A DNA stretch of 64,000 nucleotides, taken from Gnetum montanum. Its lineage: Eukaryota; Streptophyta; Gnetopsida; Gnetales; Gnetaceae. The DNA lies in NCBI GenBank assembly GCA_015680685.1, contig MNCI01026937.1, forward strand, positions 5,988-69,987. Reading direction: 5' to 3'. The notes under the pieces are model-generated. The model was not told where the DNA came from. It saw nothing but the letters and a program-made list of their open reading frames with translations, and made no database searches. Below are positions 59,427-64,000 of this stretch, one piece after another. The position numbers and the translations under genes are program-made. The first letter of the stretch is position 1; every line of letters begins with the position of its first letter.

Positions 59427-60366
59427 TAATGAGTCGTAGTTGGCTGCATCAACGAGGCCTCATCAACTAGGCCCCATCAACACAGCCCTGTCGATGCATT
59501 ATTTCATGCATCGATGTAGCCCCATCGATGCATTATTTTATGCATCAATGTAGCCCCATCGATGCAGGGTCCATTTTTGCTTATAAATATGTGCTTACCA
59601 ATTGTATTTATGGCATTAGTTAGTCATAGTGTAGTGAAGCTCTTGTAGTTTTTCCATTTGAAAGTTAAAATATTTTCCCAAGTGCCCTAGCAGGAGTCAT
59701 TGAGTGTACAGATCTTTATTCAAGCACTATTATACCTAAGCATGACAATGTGTGTGATAAGAAAGATGAACTTCTTAATAAACTTTGCAACATTTTGGAT
59801 AGTTTAAATGTTTCATTTATGCATTTAATATTCTCAGTTATTTATTCAATGTTTTCCAATAATTAAGCTAATTAGGTAATTAAGCGAGATAAGTTAGATA
59901 GATTAATTACATAAGTACAACTGCTTTGAGCCTAACATGCATCCGCTTGGTAATCCCAACAGCATTATTGCTTAATGCACCCAATGGCGTAGCACTTGGT
60001 CACCTGGCAATGGATACATGGGTTCAGGACATGTACAAAAAGTGGGACTGGATGCTCATGTTAGGACTAGTTAGAGATTAGTGAGTTAGTTAAATCAAAT
60101 TAGTCATTAAACACCTTTATCTCTCTTTTCAAGCACCAAAGAACCTAAAACATAAAATGATAAAAATCATATGCCTTGATTACACTTAACCATACCTTCG
60201 AGCTTCACAAGTGTAATTGGAAAGACAACTAACAACCTTAGGGAAAGATTCACTTCCTAGAATACTAGTGCACTGGAAACTATAAAGTCCACAAAATTTG
60301 ACCAGATTGCATGTGAACACTTTGTGATTCGTATGGTTGGGCAAAGGGGTACCTCATCACTCATCA
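59427..60366 (+). mobile_element. 5' LTR of copy E
   Basis: 940 bp, TAATGAGTCG (decayed TGATGAG) to CTCATCA. U3 carries about three repeats of 'gccccatcgatgcattattt', rich in ATCGAT and ATGCAT palindromes. A TATA box (tataaatatg) lies near 59582. Confidence 0.82.
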
Positions 60367-60385
60367 TTGATGCTGTTGTTGGGGA
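60367..60385 (+). promoter_or_regulatory. Primer binding site of copy E
   Basis: TTGATGCTGTTGTTGGGGA abuts the LTR and is a mutated form of the family's tRNA-Asp-type PBS. Confidence 0.7.
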
Positions 60386-60517
60386 CTTTGTTTGTTGAAA
60401 TGTGTGCTATCTAGGATCAATGAGCATTATTAATATCGTTGGACAAACCCAAGGTTAACATCACTTCCACATGACCTATAATTACAAAAGCACACTAATT
60501 ATTTTATTTGTTGCAAA

Positions 60518-63500
60518 ATGTCTTCTTCCCACATGCATGAAGATGTCAAACCATCGATCCCACAAGAGTGCAAAGTGATATATACTCATCCAAATGAGTA
60601 TATACTAGACTTCACCTTCATACTACATTAGGATCAACAATTGCGATGGTGTGATATGAAGGGCAACATCGTATTGCCCCCCAATCAATCTATGCCAAGG
60701 ATGCTTTTTCAAACTCTTAAGAGGTTGGACATTCTGGATCTTCACAAGGAATATGTTGTGAGTGGTTATGACACTCGACACTACTATCCCACTGAAACAC
60801 AACATAGGAGAGATTGACACCAAGAGAAGCATCACGAGTTTACAAAGGGAAAACACTTCACTAACCCCTTGTTCCTACTAAACCAAGATGACAATGTGGA
60901 TCCTACCCCATGAGGGTTCCCAACATGAAGATTCTCCATCCTCTATTATTAGTGATAAGGGTGTGGCCCTAAACCTGTGATCCACTATTTATAAACTAAG
61001 TTTAGGAAAAAGTGACAGTCAAGGCAAGGACTTAGGTAAACATCACGATGATAAGGGATCAAAGGGTGTGGTCGTAATGAGTGAAGAGGTGGTGGTGGAC
61101 ACCATGATGGCAGTGGCGGTCCACCTTCCTCTTCATCCTCTTTATCTAATTTCAAGCATTCCTCTTCATCTTCTAGTTTTGATAAAATCCATTCAAGTAA
61201 TAATTATGATGAAGGTGATTAACAAGATAACAATGATTATAGAGCCTGCTAAAAATGAATGCGTGATAGAAACCATCGTCGGTGTCATCAACACAATCAT
61301 GATGATGAACCTCTATTCGCAACTTGAAGCATGCTTAACATTATAGAGGTAGTTAAGATTTCAACTAGGCATGTGAAAGACAGTCAGATCAGGTGCTTAG
61401 ACATGAACAATGTTCCAAGATTTGAGGGGGGATACAACTATGATCCGCAGAACCATCTACAAGCTTTCCATGATGCCTATAACTTACAGAACATTGAAAA
61501 TGATTGGCAAAAACTCAAGCTCTTCCCTAGGATACTCAGCAAGGAAGCTGAAAGTTGGTACTAGTCCTTAGAGCTGGAATCTATCCGCCGATGAAGTATA
61601 ATGCTTAAGCTATTTAATGATAAATACTAAATGTACTCTAGAGTGTCCAACCTAAGNTTATTTAATGATAAATACTAAATGTACTCTAGAGTGTCCAACC
61701 TAAGAAGGCAAATCCAAGGCTAGAAATAGGGAACACATGAACCCTTGTATGCCGTCATGGCAAAATATTATTCTCTCTTACATAAATGCCCTAGCCATGG
61801 ATATTCTTAAAGGGAACAACTTCGCCACATCATCGATGGGCTCAGAGTAGAAACAAGAAGAACTATTGGGGTTTATGCCCAAGGGAGACTCTTTGAATTA
61901 AGAGCTTATCAGATCCAAATGCTAATAGAGAAAGTAGCAAAAGAAAAATGTGAGTTAAGAAAAAGGAAAAGTGCAGAAGAGTATAATAAGAACCCTTCCA
62001 TAAGAAAAAGGGAGGTTTGATTTTGTGATCAGGAGGAGTCACCACTCGATGAAGTGGTGAACAAGAAAACCTTGCCTATCAAAAAATATATCTCTAATAT
62101 TTTGGCAAAGGTTGAGAAATTATGGGACTCTTTGGATGAGAAATTCCAAGCTACTATGAAAATTGCAAAAGCATCCAAAGAATAGAATAGTGATCATGAA
62201 TGTAGGAGATGAAAAGAAGCTGAACGTGCCTACCAGAGAGGTAAGGGCAAAGCTACAACAGTAGAAGAAGTTGTAGAGATAGACTCCGAAGATGATACTG
62301 GTTGTAACATCTATCAATATGAATATCAAAAGGGGTGTTTCCCTATGGTTTCATAGTTACAAGAGTTTGATATGTACGCATTGAATCCTTGACTAACATG
62401 TAGGCAAGCACCCAAATGATTACCTTATCCTTAAGGCAATCCAAGGCAGTTCCACCACCAACAATGAGCTTATTGTCCAAGTGGAGCTCCACCACAACCA
62501 TATGAGCAATACCAACAGTGGCATCAACCACAATCATGGGGAATGCCACTACCAAGGCAACAATACCATTATAGACAATCAGATCCATATGAGTACTATG
62601 TTTAGTAGCCCGTTTCTCCACAACGTTCTACAAGCCACACCTCATTCCAACATCACTATTACCCTTCAAAGTACCATCGAGCTCATTCACCATATACTCG
62701 AGGAAAGCACCCATACCCATACCATCCTCTGCATCCTTCTACACATATCCCTTCACCCTCTACCCAGTTACCTCATGCTTCATCCATGTAGAGTGAAATT
62801 CCACCATAGCCACAACAATGAAATGGTATGAGGGTTGTGAATTTACAACCAACCTTTCAACCATGTGGGTCAAACAATCGATCCATGAAACGATCATTTT
62901 TTTAACCTAATAGTCCTTCCAAACCCTCACAACCTAATGAGGCTAGTTTCCCTACATCTCCAACACCCTCATCCTCTGCATCAAATTCATTTGAGAGCCC
63001 TTCAAACCAAACGCCATCTTAGATCCACACTGTGATCCTAACTCATGTTGTTTTCAATTGGATCAAGGTTGGAAACCTTCCCATGAAAAGATATAACCTA
63101 GGGAGTCCTCTCATTTACTATAGATCACTGGACATGAGCCATGCAAGGCTCTTCTCATCTTCCATGATATGTACAAGGTTTGGAACTTATTGCCTCTCAA
63201 AAAGAGCAACATCTGTTTAGAATTGGTAGACCAATCAATCACTGTCCCTTTACGATTAGTAAAAGACATTGTGACCATAGTTAGTGGATGGTCTTATCCT
63301 GTTGATTTTCTAGTGATCAAGGTTGAGAACTACAAAGAGAACTTCCCCATCATTATGGGAAGGGCATGGTTAAGCATAATAGATGCATGTATGGGTATAA
63401 GGGACCTCTCCTTGGAAATCTCCAAGGAAAATGAATTTGGACATTTAGAGAAGAAGCATGTTCCATGTATTTCATATAATGATAATGGGTGCAATTGTGT

Positions 63501-63549
63501 GCAAAAGATCTGGTCCATCAAAAGTATATTCATTAAAGCATGTAGTTAG
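60518..63549 (+). pseudogene. gag-protease of copy E
   Basis: Starts MSSSHMHEDV at 60518, followed by stops and frame changes. The capsid block 61331-61564 (MNNVPRFEGGYNYDP, HLQAFHDAYNLQNIEND) is clearly homologous to copies A and D. The Cys/His segment GCNIYQYEYQKGC lies near 62310. Protease-like parts are at 63032-63220 and 63169-63549 (FPIIMGRAWLSIIDACMGIR). A 46-bp assembly duplication (61611-61704) adds an artificial break. Confidence 0.75.
61611..61704. other. Assembly artefact: 46-bp direct duplication around an N
   Basis: Bases 61611-61656 are repeated exactly at 61659-61704 with an N at 61657. Other gag copies have this segment once, so this is an unmerged contig overlap. Confidence 0.85.
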
Positions 63550-63791
63550 TATGCACATGAATAAGATATCCAAAGGTGTCTATACACAGTAGCCATAAAA
63601 TAGGAGGGCACCCAACAACTGATAGTTGACTTTGATAGCAACACACTATGCATGAAACCAATTGAGAGCTTAACATGTGCGTATGTCAAAGGCATGGATG
63701 AACTTAAGCAAGTTCATCACCAACTCTCTGATGATGAAGATGATGATACCTATTGGGAAGAGTTAGAAATCCCTATAACTTCAAGCAGGAG

Positions 63792-64000
63792 CCCCTAGAG
63801 TTGAAAACTCTAACAACCAGCATGAAGTATGGATTTTTAAATAATGGAAAGTCAATCATAATCAATGCCAAACTTACTCTTAAAAAAAAAGAAACGTTGT
63901 TATATGTGGTTAACAAGTGGCCAACAACCTTTACTTGGTCATATCCTAAGCTGACTAGAATCAATCCAAGGATATGCCAGCATCACATTTACACTAACTT
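63792..64000 (+). pseudogene. Start of pol (RT N-terminal region) of copy E
   Basis: The open frame has ELKTLTTSMKYGFLNN, IIINAKLT and WSYPKLTRINPRICQHHIYTN-type segments. They match the conserved leader before RT in Athila-like elements (L..LKYAFL..., I...KG.....C.H.I). The frame is open to the window edge, so copy E, unlike copy D, retains pol. It is probably decayed like its gag. Confidence 0.7.

Overview
This window is plant nuclear DNA: one cellular gene in a dense nest of transposable elements. The gene, at 37782-40634 on the + strand, is a nine-exon cellulose-synthase-like A (CslA) glucomannan mannosyltransferase. Its reading frame is intact and every intron has GT/AG borders. Nearly everything else is retroelement. 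Long, nested, old LTR elements with many C-to-T type decay mutations suggest a large, heavily methylated seed-plant genome. A gymnosperm is plausible but the sequence does not prove it.

Left block (1-31556). One Ty3/gypsy family dominates. Its LTRs are about 0.8-0.95 kb, begin TGATGAG and end CTCATCA, and are followed by an Athila-like primer binding site (PBS) resembling the complement of the tRNA-Asp 3' end. Copy C (minus, 5' LTR 30765-31556) is interrupted by copy A (minus, 5' LTR 8930-9151 plus 27348-27983) and by a solo LTR (29387-30258, TSD CACTC). Copy A is interrupted by the 3' end of copy B (plus, LTR 1358-2149) and by an 18.2 kb Tat/Ogre-like element (minus, 9152-27342, TSD CTAAT).

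The Tat/Ogre-like element holds the most unusual object. Between its gag-protease block (25382-21187) and its RT-RNaseH-integrase block (15511-11930) lies a 5.7 kb spacer. The spacer carries an eight-exon gene on the opposite strand (16127-20540), with its own TATA box at 15818. All seven introns keep the reading phase across exons of about 1070 codons in total. The gene is decayed: four in-frame stops and two frameshifts. Spacers of the element carry iterated modules (AGTTTA..GTCAT; GCGTATACGC palindromes).

Middle (31557-37600). This holds a chromovirus-type 3' LTR, an intronless CCR4-like nuclease pseudogene, a 5S-rRNA-like fragment, a 21-bp tandem array, an LTR fragment and tRNA-like SINE heads. 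Right of the gene (40635-48855) is AT-rich DNA with two facing LTRs, a LINE remnant and a solo LTR.

Right block (48893-64000). Copy D (minus, 48893-55411, TSD CATGT) is complete but lacks pol, so it is non-autonomous. Three tRNA-derived SINEs follow. Copy E (plus, LTR 59427-60366) is inserted in the third SINE and enters pol at the window edge, so it is the autonomous-type relative. Assembly scars are visible at 49629-49694, 54905-54985 and 61611-61704.
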